64,000 bases of DNA from Venturia oleaginea (GCA_013176395.1 JABMLP010000009.1:496001-560000); one strand, 5' to 3'. Numbered from the stretch's first letter, positions 12,846 to 23,736 are shown. Numbers and translations: made by a program. The notes: generated by a model not told the origin, from the sequence alone.

Positions 12846-14446
12846 AAAAAGCACACACAGCGAGAACTCAATTTTTGGAATTTACAGAAGTATCATCTAA
12901 AGATCATCAAAACACCTCTGCCAGTGGCCGCTCCGGCCTCTAGAGGCCATCGCGCGTCCCTCAGCGTCGATGAGATATCTCTAGAGTCGCCGTCGCGGCC
13001 ACGGCAGAGCAAGCAGACGAATACATGAGCAAGCTACACGAACGATGCGTCCACCAAAGACAACAGCAACCATCTAGTCACTATCTCCCGGCTAGTCCAT
13101 CACCCCAGATGACACTGCAACGCTCCGAGTCGACGAGTCACTGCTAGAACGGCAATACCTTCAACACAACTCAAACACCAGACGCCCGGTGCGCAACAAT
13201 CGGCACCACACACCACTGCAACGACTAGACAACCTCTCCCAACGTCTTGGCAAACCGTCCTGCTACAAGCTGTTGCCCAGAGCCTTGAGCCTCTCCCCAA
13301 ACTGTTGCCTCCCAGTTATGGCATTGGCAAGAGTAGGTGCGCGACACAGTAAGTAGTAAGGACGCATAGAAGGAGCCTATTGGCGGCAAATCCCCTCCCT
13401 GTAAGCTAGCAGACGTAGCCTTGAGCCTCTCCCCAGACTGTTGCGTCCCAGTTATGGCAGTGGCAAGAGTAGGTGCGCGATATAGCAAGCAGGGAGAGCG
13501 ACTAGCAGCAGATAGGCTCCGACTATAAGACGACAGGTCTACAACACAATCGGTGCGACACGATACGGCAGCTGCTAGAGAACCTCATCTACTATCGTCT
13601 CCGCAAACCGTCCTGCTGCAAGCTGATGTCCAGAGCCTTGAGCCTCTCCCCAAACTGTTGCGTCCCAGTTATGGCATTGGCAAGAGTAGGTGCGCAACAC
13701 AGTAAGCAGTAAGGACGTATAGAAGGAGCTTATTGGCGGCAAATCCCCTCCCTACAAGCCAGCAGACGTAGCCTTGAGCCTCTCCCCAGACTGTTGCGTC
13801 CCAGTTATGGCATTGGCAAGAGTAGGAGCGCGATATAGCAAGCAGGGAGAGCGACTAGCAGCAGATAGGCTCCGACTATAAGACGGCAGGTCTATAGCAC
13901 GATCGGCGCCATACAATACGGCAGCTACCAGACAGCCTCGTCCACGGGCATACCCGGAGTATCACACCCAAGCAGCGAAATCACGACTACGATGGTTACT
14001 ATTGTCTCCAGCATCACACAACCAAATACACCGCCGCATAGGAATCTGGTGCAAGGCAACTTTCACAAGCAGAAACATACTTAGGGAACCCATTGGCCTT
14101 GAGGGATAAGGCGAAACAGATAGACAAAGCTGAGCATTAGAGGGAGACTGTAGGTAGAAGGATAGCGAAACACGAGGCATTGCCTCTTGAGTCTACATAG
14201 CACAGATATACTAGCAGAATAACCAGTATCTACAAGAGCCAGCGGGCATTTGGAGATACTGGTTAAGGGAAAAGAGGGAGGACGGAGGGGACAGCTGGTC
14301 TTGTTTCAGTGAACGGGGCGAAGTGGGGCGCGGTGGATTATATAATCTATCACGTGTCGGCTGTCTGATGAAGTCCTCCTAACCGGACATAGCTGCGTGA
14401 TTAAGCGGCTGCAACCGAGTAGGATAAAATCAATCAATCAATCAAT
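12846..14446 (+). mobile_element. Non-coding retroelement (LINE/SINE-like, 1.6 kb) with 15-bp TSD and (CAAT)n tail
   Basis: The segment is bounded by a perfect 15-bp direct repeat, CATACGAACATAGCA, at 12831-12845 and 14447-14461. This is the kind of target-site duplication made by target-primed reverse transcription. The 3' end is a short tandem (ATCA)n tail (about 14428-14446), as in many fungal non-LTR elements. There are no terminal inverted repeats and no long open reading frame, so it is non-autonomous. Inside is a tandem repeat with a period of about 353 bp. The first 103 bp match, inverted, the POP3 upstream region 9.4 kb away. It lies 82 bp upstream of the NC2-alpha start codon. The orientation is set by the tail. 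Confidence 0.8.
13197..13945 (+). repeat. Tandem repeat of about 353-bp units inside the retroelement
   Basis: Two units plus the start of a third. The block AGCCTTGAGCCTCTCCCCA occurs at 13281, 13417, 13634 and 13770, so each 353-bp unit holds two diverged half-units 136 bp apart. Each half-unit continues with CTGTTGCGTCCCAGTTATGG and GGCAAGAGTAGG. The units differ by a few percent, so the duplication is old relative to the insertion or was inherited from the parent element. Confidence 0.85.
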
Positions 14447-14543
14447 CATACGAACATAGCAGTAACCAAGGCCGAGAGTTCGGCTTCGCAAATCATTAGT
14501 CAAGCCCCACCATTCCAGCGCCCAGACCGCTAACTATAAATAC

Positions 14544-15453
14544 ATGGAAGACGACTCTGACCATTATCAGCCTCGCTCTCCATCCCCGTGGACCTCCGCG
14601 ACTGACGCCCGAGTACTTGAACCTCCTATCCAGCACCGAGAGTACCGGGGGTCTGTATCCCACATTCCTCCCTTTGAGACCACGCCAGTCCACCTGGACT
14701 CCACGGCGCGCTCCTTCTTACTCTCCACCCCCAGCCACCGCACACCTTTTACGAATCATCACGCACCCCATCCACTGAAACGCGTCACAGAGCACGAAGA
14801 AAGTTACAAGGAGGCTGACGACTACAGACCGGAGAGACTGCAGCGGCCAGCTTCGCGGAACAATAGAGTGGAGGACCACGTCATGAAGCACGAAGAGAGT
14901 TATGAGGACGCCGACGAGTACAGACCGGAGAGACGGCAGCGGACAGCTTCGCGAAATAAGAAAGTGAAGACGGAGGAGGCGGACGATGGGGTCACCAATA
15001 ACGCGCCAGGCGTGGCAGAGGGTATCGAGGTCAAGACAAAGTTTCCGGTTGCAAGAATCAAGCGAATAATGCAGGCGGATGAAGACGTGGGAAAGGTCGC
15101 GCAGGTCACTCCAGTGGCAGTATGTACGTTTTGAACACACACTCCACTCACTTGTATCCTTACTAATTTCTATGCCATCAGCCAAAGCACTCGAACTCTT
15201 CATGATCTCTCTCGTCACCAAAGCCGCCAGCGAAGCTCGAACAAGCGGTGCGAAGCGCGTCGCTGCCGCTCACCTCAAACAAGCCGTACAGAAGGAAGAA
15301 CAATTCGATTTCCTCACCGAGATTGTTAGCAAGGTCCCCGATGCGCCGGCACCGCGGGCCAAGGAGGAGGACAGTGATGAGCCGATGGATGGAGCTAGCA
15401 AGAAGAAGCGCGGCGCTCCCAGACGAAAGCAAAAAGGCAGCGAAGAATGCTGA
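14544..15453 (+). CDS. Negative cofactor 2 alpha (NC2-alpha, Bur6/DRAP1-like histone-fold protein)
   Basis: Subunit of the NC2 complex, which binds TBP on promoter DNA and represses or redistributes RNA polymerase II initiation in the nucleus. Exons 14544-15123 and 15182-15453, 283 aa. Using donor GTACGT (15124) rather than GTATGT (15120) gives [16 protein letters not shown], the intact histone-fold helix. The fold begins at [20 protein letters not shown] and ends in [19 protein letters not shown], features of NC2-alpha more than of Dpb3 or NF-YC. The N-terminus (about 155 aa) is disordered and contains two tandem copies of about 37 aa, each with HEESY, YRPER and ASRN. The C-terminus is basic. 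The promoter has been displaced by the retroelement, whose TSD ends 82 bp upstream of the ATG. Confidence 0.88.
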
Positions 15454-16208
15454 CCTTCTCTATAGTAAGGCGCCATGGCCTATGGGTATGCACAATATTG
15501 CTGGGCTTCCTGAGCCCTACGAGAATTGGGCTTCTTTCGACTACATTACTTGGGACGATTAGGTAAAGGGTAAGTGGCTCTGGACGAGAGTCAGGAAGTG
15601 CTCCGACGAACCTGACTATGTTGAGCTATATTGGGGCGACCACGGGCAAACACCAGAAGGAGCTTGTAGTGGAGCTTATGAGGGTATTATTGATTACAGC
15701 TTGCCATACGGCTGAATTCGACGGCTGTATGTTAGATATCATTCCCATCAATCCCATGGAACAACGATTTGAGAAGCTCATTGTTTGAACCAATATTGTC
15801 ACCTTTGCCCTGAGATTATTCAAGTTGAAAGAAAGTATCGTAATTCCTAGAGATCGAGAGACGCCGAACTGATGAAAGTACTGTAAGGCTAAGAACATCC
15901 AAATTGTCCCAGCCAGCTTTCGATCTCTTCAAGCTGAGTCTTCCTCTACCCGCAATCAATTACCCATCTCGTACCAGTGCTCCACCAATCAAAATGCAGG
16001 GCGAAGATCACGACGACAATTTTCGAGACATCGTCTCTCACCCAGTCGCATCCCCAACAATCAACGCGTTGGCGACTAGACGAACGCGTCAATCGAGGCA
16101 TCTGATTGTTTGAGAGGCACTGGGTAGAGCGTGACCTTAGGACTGCCTCTACGTAGCCATCGTCTTCGTGTCTGAGCTTCTCATCTGCTCCCTGGATCTT
16201 CACCCACC
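15454..16208. other. Intergenic region between NC2-alpha and NUC1
   Basis: About 750 bp holding the NC2-alpha 3' UTR and the NUC1 promoter. Short open frames on both strands look like chance. A TC-rich tract and the sequence CACCATG precede the NUC1 start. I see no RNA gene or repeat. Confidence 0.5.
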
Positions 16209-17207
16209 ATGTCTAAAGTCACATTCGCTATCATCGCCGCGGCCGGCGCTGGAGCAGGAGCAGCAGCTACAGCAGCTTTCTACAACTCCAAGAAACAATC
16301 ACCCGCGATCGCAACTACGACAACTACAATCACCTCGCCTACACCGGCAGGTCCTTCCGTTCCTCAAATCTACTCCCAACCACCACAAGCGTACCCGCAA
16401 CCGCTGAAAGTCCAAGCACCAGTCGACCCAAACGGTGTCTTCCAATACGGCTTCCCAGGCCCCGTCGCCGATCTACGCCCCACAAGCTCTCTAACCTCCT
16501 CCTACGACCGTCGAACCAGAAACCCCCACTGGGTAGCCGAACACATCACACCCGCCTCCCTCGCCATCAGCGCCGGCGACCGCAAACACAGCGTCTTCAG
16601 CGAGGATCTGTCCATCCCTCCGAAATTCCGCGCGAAGCTGAAGGATTATTACAGATCTGGGTATGACCGTGGACACCAGGTGCCAGCGGCTGATGCGAAA
16701 TGGAGCCAGGAAGCTATGGACAGTACGTTTGCGTTGAGCAATATGTGTCCGCAGGTGGGCGAGGGGTTTAATCGCGATTACTGGGCGCATTTTGAAGATT
16801 TTTGTCGGAGGTTGACAACAAGGTATCCGTCGGTCAGGATTGTTACTGGGCCGTTGTACCTCCCCAAACGCGAACAGGATGGGAAATGGCGCGTCTCGTA
16901 TGAGGTTATTGGGTCACCCCCTAACATTGCTGTTCCCACGCACTTCTACAAGGTTATCTTTGCGGAGGATGGGTTGGTTGGCGGACAGGTTGCCGTTGGG
17001 GCGTTTGTGCTTCCTAATGCGCATATTCCTAATGATAAACCGCTTCAGGAGTTTGAGGTGCCGTTGGAGGCGATTGAGAGGGCGAGTGGATTGGAGTTTG
17101 CGGAGAAATTGCCGAGTACGAGGAGGAAGATGTTGTGTACTGAGATGCCTTGCTCGTTGATCATCAAGGAGTACAAGAAGAGGCAGGAGAGTTTTGGGAA
17201 GAAGTAA
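16209..17207 (+). CDS. NUC1: Mitochondrial nuclease, endonuclease G family (Nuc1)
   Basis: DNA/RNA non-specific beta-beta-alpha-metal nuclease of the mitochondrial inner membrane/intermembrane space. Known family roles are mitochondrial DNA/RNA turnover and release during fungal cell death. Single exon, 332 aa, a normal length. The active-site motif is DRGHQVPAADAKWS (His at about residue 156), followed by ALSNMCPQVGEGFNRDYW with the conserved metal-binding Asn. The N-terminus has a hydrophobic Ala/Gly-rich segment (residues 5-24) and basic residues, consistent with mitochondrial targeting and membrane anchoring. A Pro-rich linker (about 40-75) precedes the catalytic domain. The start has a good context (CACCATG). 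All key residues are present. Confidence 0.95.
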   Translation: MSKVTFAIIAAAGAGAGAAATAAFYNSKKQSPAIATTTTTITSPTPAGPSVPQIYSQPPQAYPQPLKVQAPVDPNGVFQYGFPGPVADLRPTSSLTSSYDRRTRNPHWVAEHITPASLAISAGDRKHSVFSEDLSIPPKFRAKLKDYYRSGYDRGHQVPAADAKWSQEAMDSTFALSNMCPQVGEGFNRDYWAHFEDFCRRLTTRYPSVRIVTGPLYLPKREQDGKWRVSYEVIGSPPNIAVPTHFYKVIFAEDGLVGGQVAVGAFVLPNAHIPNDKPLQEFEVPLEAIERASGLEFAEKLPSTRRKMLCTEMPCSLIIKEYKKRQESFGKK

Positions 17208-17417
17208 GGTTATGAGACAGGCGTGGAGTGTGAGGGGTTCTAGAGCGTAGAGTTGTGGCATGTATGTGGAGTTTATGTATTTACAATCTAGGTGCACACC
17301 GAGTTCGAAAGCAGACTGACTTCGTTGTGCCTTGATCACTCCCGCCAGATCAGAGGTATCGGACGTATGTTTCGAACGTGATGGGAGATGAAATTATTAT
17401 TGACAAACACATACATA

Positions 17418-19230
17418 ACGTATTCGATCACCCAACCTGTCAGATCCCCCAACCGATCAAAAATTTGCCAAGACTCCAACTACTCTTCTTATTCTACTAT
17501 GTCTCAACAACGTAATGAGTTACTACTCCAACACGAAGGGAGAATTCAGCTTGCAATCCAAGCTTTGAATACCGGCCAACTCCGAAGCCAACGGGCTGCT
17601 GCGAGCGCCTTCAACGTTAAACAACAAACCCTCTCCGATCGCGTCAGAGGAGTCCCATTTATCCTCGAAAGACCACCAAACGGTCGGAAACTTACCCTTA
17701 CCGAAGAGCAAACGCTTGTCCGATATATCCTCGACCTCGATTCGCGAGGATTTGCGCCCCGGCTGTGTGAGGTGGCAGATATGGCGGATAAACTGTTGGG
17801 TATAGGCAGTGGAAAGCCAGTAGGCAAAAAGTGGGCTGAGAGGTTCGTAGAGCGCTCAGATGAGCTCAAGACAGCCTTCAATCGAGCCAAGGATAGGCAG
17901 AGAATACTACAGGAAGATCCAGAGATTATTGGCACGTGGTTCAAGCTCGTTGCAGACACCAAGGCAAAGTACGGCATCCACGACGAGGATACGCACAACT
18001 TTGACGAGATTGGCTTCCAGATGGGTATTATTGGGTCAATGAAGGTCGTTACAGCCTCTGAGAGACGTACAAGGCCTGAACTCATTCAGCCGGGCGATCG
18101 CGAATGGGTTACGGTTATTCAGAGCATTTGCGCAGCTGGGTATGCGAACCCGCCATTCATTATCTACAAAGGACGAGTTCACATCTCTACGTGGTATGAG
18201 GAGGCAGATATACTGCGCAATTGGAAGCTTTCAATCTCTGAGAACGGCTGGACAAGCAACGCGCTGGGTCTTGAGTGGTTGAAGCACTTTGACGCGCATA
18301 CAAAGGCGCGGCAGGTGGAGGTGTATAGGCTGCTTATTTTGGACGGCCATGAGAGCCATCTCAGCCAGGATTTCAAGGACTACTGCCTCGAAAATAAGAT
18401 CCTAACCCTCTGCATGCCATCGCACTCGTCGCATATACTCCAGCCCCTTGATGTGGTCTGCTTCTCGCCGTTGAAGCGCAAGTACTCCCAACGCGTCTAC
18501 CATATCAACAAGGAAGGCTCTCTCCCTGCCTTCAAAGACGCGTTTTTCGACGTATTTACAAAAGAGAACTGTCAAAAGGCCTTTGAGGCAGTAGGGCTGG
18601 TCCCTATCGACGCGCAGGTGGTGTTGGATCGCCTTGAAGTACGGCTACGTACCCCGTCTCCCAGAAACGCCGTGGCAGTAAAAGACTCCAAGCAATACTC
18701 ATGAATTTGGATCCCAATCCAAGCTCGTAAGCGAGTCTTTTACTCGGTCACCAGTTACTGCCCAGGCAGGCTTTTCCCAGCTTGCCAAGGGAGCTGAATT
18801 GATGCTGCACCAAAACGCTCTACTTGTTGCGCGCAACCGCGAGCTTGAAGAGCAATTGGCAGTAAGACGAAGCGAAAATGGCGCAAAAGGAAGTGGATCC
18901 AGCAAGGTGGTACTATAGAGTATGGGACTGCAGCACCGCAGGTAGCTGCAGAGGCGTCTGTAGCGCCTCAGGGATCGAAGAAGGCTCGTGGTAGTGGTGA
19001 TCAAGAAACAGCCCGACCAACTCAACGGCGGTGTGGGAACTGCGGCGCGACTGGGCATAATGCGCGAACTTGTAAAAAAGATATCGAGATATCTTCTGAA
19101 TTAGATAGCAGCACGACGGACTTAGAATCTATTGTTAATAGCGATGAAATTGAAGAGTCGTAATATAAGATGGTCGTGCCAAGAAATTTGATCGGTTGGG
19201 TGATCTGACGGGTTGGGTGATCGAATACGT
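17418..19230 (+). mobile_element. Fot1/pogo-type DNA transposon, near full length
   Basis: 1,813 bp flanked by TA target duplications (17416-17417 and 19231-19232). The terminal inverted repeats begin ACGTATTCGATCACCCAACC and extend about 45 bp with a few mismatches. Each terminus carries two direct copies of GATC(A/C)CCCAACC-like motifs, likely transposase sites. The size and TA duplication match the Fot1 group of Tc1/mariner/pogo elements. The transposase frame is broken near its C-terminus. Confidence 0.9.
17499..19163 (+). pseudogene. Fot1/pogo transposase with C-terminal frameshifts
   Basis: The DDE_1-superfamily transposase starts at MSQQRNELLLQHEG. An N-terminal psq/CENP-B-type helix-turn-helix region is followed by the catalytic core: NFDEIGFQMG, LILDGHESHLS and HILQPLDVV supply the three Asp residues. 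This frame ends at TGA 18702-18704. The usual C-terminal block (SKTPSNT.EFGSQSKLV) is present but in another frame: a shift near 18650 (CCCCGTCTCCCAG) precedes it, and a second one-base loss lies at about 18870. The end carries a zinc knuckle (C-x2-C-x4-H-x4-C, about 19030-19070) and an acidic tail to TAA 19161-19163. The core is intact, so the truncated protein might still bind DNA. The 3' fragment at 23.9-24.6 kb shares the first frameshift. Confidence 0.85.
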
Positions 19231-19232
19231 TA

Positions 19233-21391
19233 TAGAGAATCGACCGTATTCTTGAATCGTATCTTTCGAACAGACTTTTAAACGCATAATCGTGATGAGA
19301 GTACCCCAAAAAGCTGAAATACTGAATACAGCCGAACATTCCCCCATCTCCCACCCGAACTATCTCCTACGCCAACTCTATCCCGAAGAAGCAGACATAC
19401 CACTCACCCGCCGCAACTTTGCTATTGGGGGGAAGAAGTGGGATATTTGGAGATGAGAGATGGGTTGGGGTGTTTGGAATTAGAGAGTCAAAGAGTGGCA
19501 TATAGGTAGGTAGTAGATTTGAATTCGTCACCGGATTGACCCTAAGTATACCGTAAGATCGGTGACGTTCCCAGACCACAGTGACGCCCTATCTGCAACG
19601 GGAGTCTTTTGAGTCATGACACACGACTGTGCTGTCCTCGATTCAAGTGATATTTGCGGTATACATCAAAGATTTTGGAATGGTCGGTTTAAACCGTTTC
19701 GTAAGTTCTTGGTAAGGTACTCTCGACGAACCGCGAATGCAATAACTATCACATTTTTTGGAAACTTAGGGACTAGTCTCTCCCCCTCCTAAGCTCTATG
19801 TCAAGCTCTTTTTAAAACAAAAGAAATCATGGGTTGGTGTGGTTGCAGGGGGAGTTGGATTGGTATTTTTGGTAGGTGGGATGGGGTTGGATACCTGCTG
19901 TTGCTTTAGGGGTTTGTGTGGTAAATAGGGTGTTATACGGGGTGTGCTGTGGTGCGGATCAGTTTTTTATTTATAGATGGATTTGTTGGGATTGTGGATG
20001 TTTTACATGTCTCCAAAGACCTCTTGATCTTTCAAGGAAAAAATGTCTCGGCCAAAAATCATTCATAGACTTCATGGGATTGACCAAGGCGGAGAAAGAT
20101 GTTCCTATGAGGCTTGGACGCGGAATCCAGCTTGGCCGGAGTGATTGGAAGGATGTAGGAGGGAGCGGTCGGTTGAGCGTACTCGATGGGCTTAGCGAAG
20201 ATGATGTAGAAGTATAGCTAGAGTATTTGTTAGTGGAGTGGTGAGTTAATTGGAATTAGCGATCTTACATTCGATATAAATCTACCCAGACAGCGACGAA
20301 GGGCTTTGAAAGTACCACGACCTCCCTACAACAGTATAAACTCCTGCATGAAGTTCTCCATCGAATTGCGAAATGAGCCTCAATTTCTTCGAGCCGAGAA
20401 TATGAAGCTAGGGCCACAGTGGAGCGGAGAAGGATATATGAGGTTATGCACCGTTGCCGTGCTAGAAAAAAGTCATGGTTGTGATTTGTTTTTGGTGCAC
20501 GAGGGCCAATCTTTGCACAGATCGTTGAGATATATTTTGCGAGACCGAGTCGTCGTAATTCCGGAACTTGGCAGGTAACTATATGACTTATCGCAGTGCG
20601 ATTTCGATAATGAGTATAATCGTGATTATTATGTCTCAGATGCTTATTAGCTGGGTATTGACCTATATTTGAATGGAATAGCTCATCCGTACAACGCTCC
20701 CAGCTGATCCCTTTGAAAAGTAAGTCCAATGCCAGGGAACGACTATACAAGCCTCTCCCACAGACTTCCAAAGAAAGCCTCATGGTCCCATCGAACCAAA
20801 AATGGAACATCCAGAAAACATATAGTACAGCGCAGATACTTAAGCTATCTACATTCCATTCAACCCATACTCCAAACAAATCCATACAACAACCATGTAC
20901 ACCTCAATGATCGACCCCTCGTCCTAAAAGGGCCACATCCACATCCTCAAGGCAATCGTCGCCAGGATGGAAAAACAAGACGCGCTCCGAAGAGAGTTCA
21001 AGGAATGGACGCGTCAAGTCCGCAAACTCACTCAAGAGCTTGAGCTTCAGCTTCAGCAAGAATATCTCAATAAAACTAGTAACTGGGGGTGTAGCACTTG
21101 GCTAGGCGAATGTGTGGTAGTGATTTCGAGAATCGACGTCCATGCGACGACTAATGAAGATAAGGACTGGGTGGTTATATTTCAGGAACCACTTTAGGAG
21201 TGATGGAGACGATGTGATTTGTCTGGGTGAGGTGGTCTGCATAACATAACAGGAAATTTCCGTCCGCTGTGCGCGAGACAAAAGAAAACAAATAGATGGC
21301 AGACTTGCACACCGTGCATAGTTGAAGTCCTGGATTGTTAACCAAGCTGTTCATTTGTATTTCGTGCCTTCCATAAGTATGTCCACATTAC
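19233..21391. other. Long intergenic region with only doubtful open frames
   Basis: About 2.1 kb. A 53-codon open frame at 19295-19456 (+) has an acidic, coding-like composition but no recognised motif. On the minus strand a 206-codon frame (20885-20265) ends at a textbook intron: donor GTAAGA, branch CTAAC, acceptor CTAG, at about 20267-20217, with an open frame beyond it to about 20000. Its protein has no recognisable feature and low-complexity Trp/Cys-rich ends, so I do not call it. The G/T-rich stretch 19800-20000 shows nothing else. Confidence 0.3.
20967..21197 (+). CDS. Hypothetical short protein, weak support
   Basis: Open frame of 76 codons beginning MEKQDALRREFKEW. The first 35 residues form a charged, heptad-like stretch (KLTQELELQLQQEYL) that would make a coiled coil; the rest is unremarkable. 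The frame continues upstream without Met to a stop at about 20920, so this could be the last exon of a gene whose earlier exons I cannot find. No homologue is recognised. It lies in a transposon-rich neighbourhood, so it may equally be a relic. Confidence 0.25.
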   Translation: MEKQDALRREFKEWTRQVRKLTQELELQLQQEYLNKTSNWGCSTWLGECVVVISRIDVHATTNEDKDWVVIFQEPL

Positions 21392-22290
21392 CTAGATAGC
21401 GCCCAGCTCTTTCAACTTCTTGATCATGCCATCCACGTCTTCGACCTTGTCGCCTCCTTTCCGTGCCGGTGGTTCCGTCACCTTGATCGTCTTCAGCCTC
21501 CTGCCAACATCCACGCCCATCTCTTCCAGTGTCTTCTTAACCAACAGCTTCTTCTTCGCCTTCATAATATTCGGCAGACTGGCATATCGCGGCTCGTTCA
21601 ATCGCAGATCCGTCGTAATAACCATAGGCAACTTCGCCTTGACAGTCTCAACACCACCATCCACCTCCCTCGTGACTGTGACCATGTCGTCTGCCCCCAC
21701 TTCGACCTTTGCCGCTTGTGTAGCTTGTGGCCAGTTCAATAGGCCAGCAAGCATTTGTCCGGTTTGCGCCGAGTCGTCAGAGATACTCTGTTTGCCCAGA
21801 ATAACCAGATTCCTCTTTTCCTCATCGACGATCTTTCTCAGCAGCTTTGCCACTCCCAGAGGTTCTAATTCTCCTCCTTCGATACCATCTTCCACAAGAA
21901 CATGTAGTCCGCGGTCGGCGCCCATAGCCATCGCCGTTCTTAGCGTATCTTGTGCCTTGGCTGGACCAGCAGAAAATGCGAGGATGTCCTCGACTGTAGC
22001 AATCTTCCCTTCGCGGATTCGAACAGCTTCTTCGATGGAGAGTTCGTCGAAGGGGTTCATGGAGTGTTTTACGCCGTTAGTCTCGATGGCTGTGTTTGTT
22101 TTATTGACGCGGGGTTTGACCTGTACGAGGCCTTAATATTAGCGACTGCAATCTGATATCTACTGTACGATTAAAGGGTATAGCGCGTGAAAAATGCGGC
22201 AGGAGAGTTTATTGCCGTCATGGAGGGACTGGTACATACTGCGTAGTCAATCACCCGCTTGATGGGCACCAGTATCCGTAGGCCAGACAT
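21392..22290 (-). CDS. Electron transfer flavoprotein subunit beta
   Basis: Beta subunit of the mitochondrial matrix ETF heterodimer. It carries AMP and, with the alpha subunit, FAD, passing electrons from acyl-CoA dehydrogenases to ETF-ubiquinone oxidoreductase. Two exons, 22290-22240 and 22120-21392, give 259 aa, the family's normal length. Exon 1 encodes MSGLRILVPIKRVIDYA. The 119-bp intron (GTATGT...TACAG) joins it to VKPRVNKTNTAIETNGVKHS, then MNPFDELSIEEAVR. The signature near the C-terminus is LPMVITTDLRLNEPRYASLP, with a Lys-rich tail. As in other beta subunits there is no long presequence. The alpha subunit is not in this window. Confidence 0.94.
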
Positions 22291-23545
22291 TATTTTGGTG
22301 TAATGGAGAGGAGAGGGAGAGGGAAGCGGTGGGTTGTTGTTATGTGAATGCCTGAGAATCACATCTGAAAGTCGCTCGTCATGCACAAAACTAGAACTAA
22401 AGTTCCCCACAACCGAGAGGAGTTCACGCGCCGAAAGGGGGAGGGAGGGGCAGAAAATCATGTGTATAAGAACGTCTTTCCTACAGTTAATTTTTCATAC
22501 ACAAAACCCCAATGAACCAGAAAAGAAGATTATGATTCGCGATTAACAAGGCAAAGGTTCGATAGACTCAAAGGCTCAAGACCGCAAACAGTACTTTATG
22601 TCATAGAAGCACTTCACCGTCAGTCACATCTCCCACACAGGTTCTGTATGAATCATGATCGTTGGCCAAGCAAATCATTGTTCTACTCCAGACACTCGGC
22701 GGATTTGGACAGCTCGCTACCTAGATCCGTAATCACTATCTCACAGCCAAATCTTCCTTTTGTCTACGCCTCAGAATTTTGCATACAAAGTTGAGAGCCT
22801 CCAGAATCGATCAAGTTCTCACCACTCATCATAGTAATCATACAAGAAAAAGATCAAATCACCCCTACTATGTTCCATAAGACTTGATAATACATGTTCT
22901 ATCCGCTCACCACCCAAGATTCACATTTCACACTTATATGTCGGTTCTTCATCAACAAAAATTTATCTTCAGAATCCCTGCTTCATCACGATTTTTTCTG
23001 AAGAAGAATCATCTCCTCATTAAAATCCTGCACAGGGATCTTGATCATCTCATCCCTCCTAGTTATGGAATCGGCTTCTGTCCCCATCTCTCGAAGGTAT
23101 GAAGTCTCCACGGCGTCCAATTCCAACGCATTCGCATTCCTCCCAGAATCATGCAGCTCGTATTGTGCTAGTAAAAATGATGTGCAAACGCGTGGGAATC
23201 GTACGCCGAGGCTAAACCACTATTGCTAGGTATTTTAAGAAATAAGCTGAGTACTTCTAGGTCTGACCGTAGAATAAACTCGAAGTTTTGATGTTCCTCG
23301 CTTCGCACGGTCGTTCTCAAGTCTGCGGGTGTATGGTAGAATCTTCCCTTAAGGAACATAGTAATGTGGCTGAAGGTCGTAGCTCCCTTGAGGTTTGCGA
23401 TTATGCATCATTCTTGCGTTGACATTATCTTTGTGTCTCGGCATCGGTGCCTAGTTCTGGTTTGAGACTACGGTAATTGGTGTTACCCCTAGCCTCAGAC
23501 TCATCTTTGAGCTCCCCGTTTTGCAATCTTTTCTTCTTTCTTCAA
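22291..23545. other. Intergenic region upstream of the ETF-beta gene
   Basis: About 1.25 kb with the ETF-beta promoter at its left end (purine-rich GGAGAGGAGAGGGAG, 22305-22325). The rest is AT-rich with short open frames on both strands and no motif I recognise. No RNA gene is evident. Confidence 0.45.
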
Positions 23546-23736
23546 TGTGACGGCGGGGCATGGCTCCTTTGCCGTCACGTTACTTCGTGGCTCGGGCGTA
23601 TCGGCTTAGCCACATTGTGGCTAAGCCGCGATATCTTCGCGCCCTCGTAGTAACTCGCTCTCTACCGTAAATTCTATTATCACACTCAGTTCTTAGAACC
23701 CTAGTTCATTCTATACATCCCATCGCTGCCGTGACA
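23546..23736 (+). repeat. Solo LTR of a Ty3/Gypsy element with TTCAA duplication
   Basis: 191 bp beginning TGTGACGGC and ending GCCGTGACA, flanked by the 5-bp duplication TTCAA (23541-23545 and 23737-23741). It matches the LTR at 34540-34730 in inverse orientation over its whole length with few differences. A lone LTR with an intact duplication is what LTR-LTR recombination leaves. It contains the near-palindrome GGCTTAGCCACATTGTGGC. Confidence 0.9.

Noticed and set aside
20306..20578. 90-codon plus-strand open frame
   Set aside because: No start context, no splice signals and no recognisable motif. It overlaps a minus-strand frame of equal quality, so neither is called.
22884..23229. Two overlapping short frames upstream of the solo LTR
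   Set aside because: Composition is that of AT-rich intergenic DNA; no motif, no splice partner and no conserved start.
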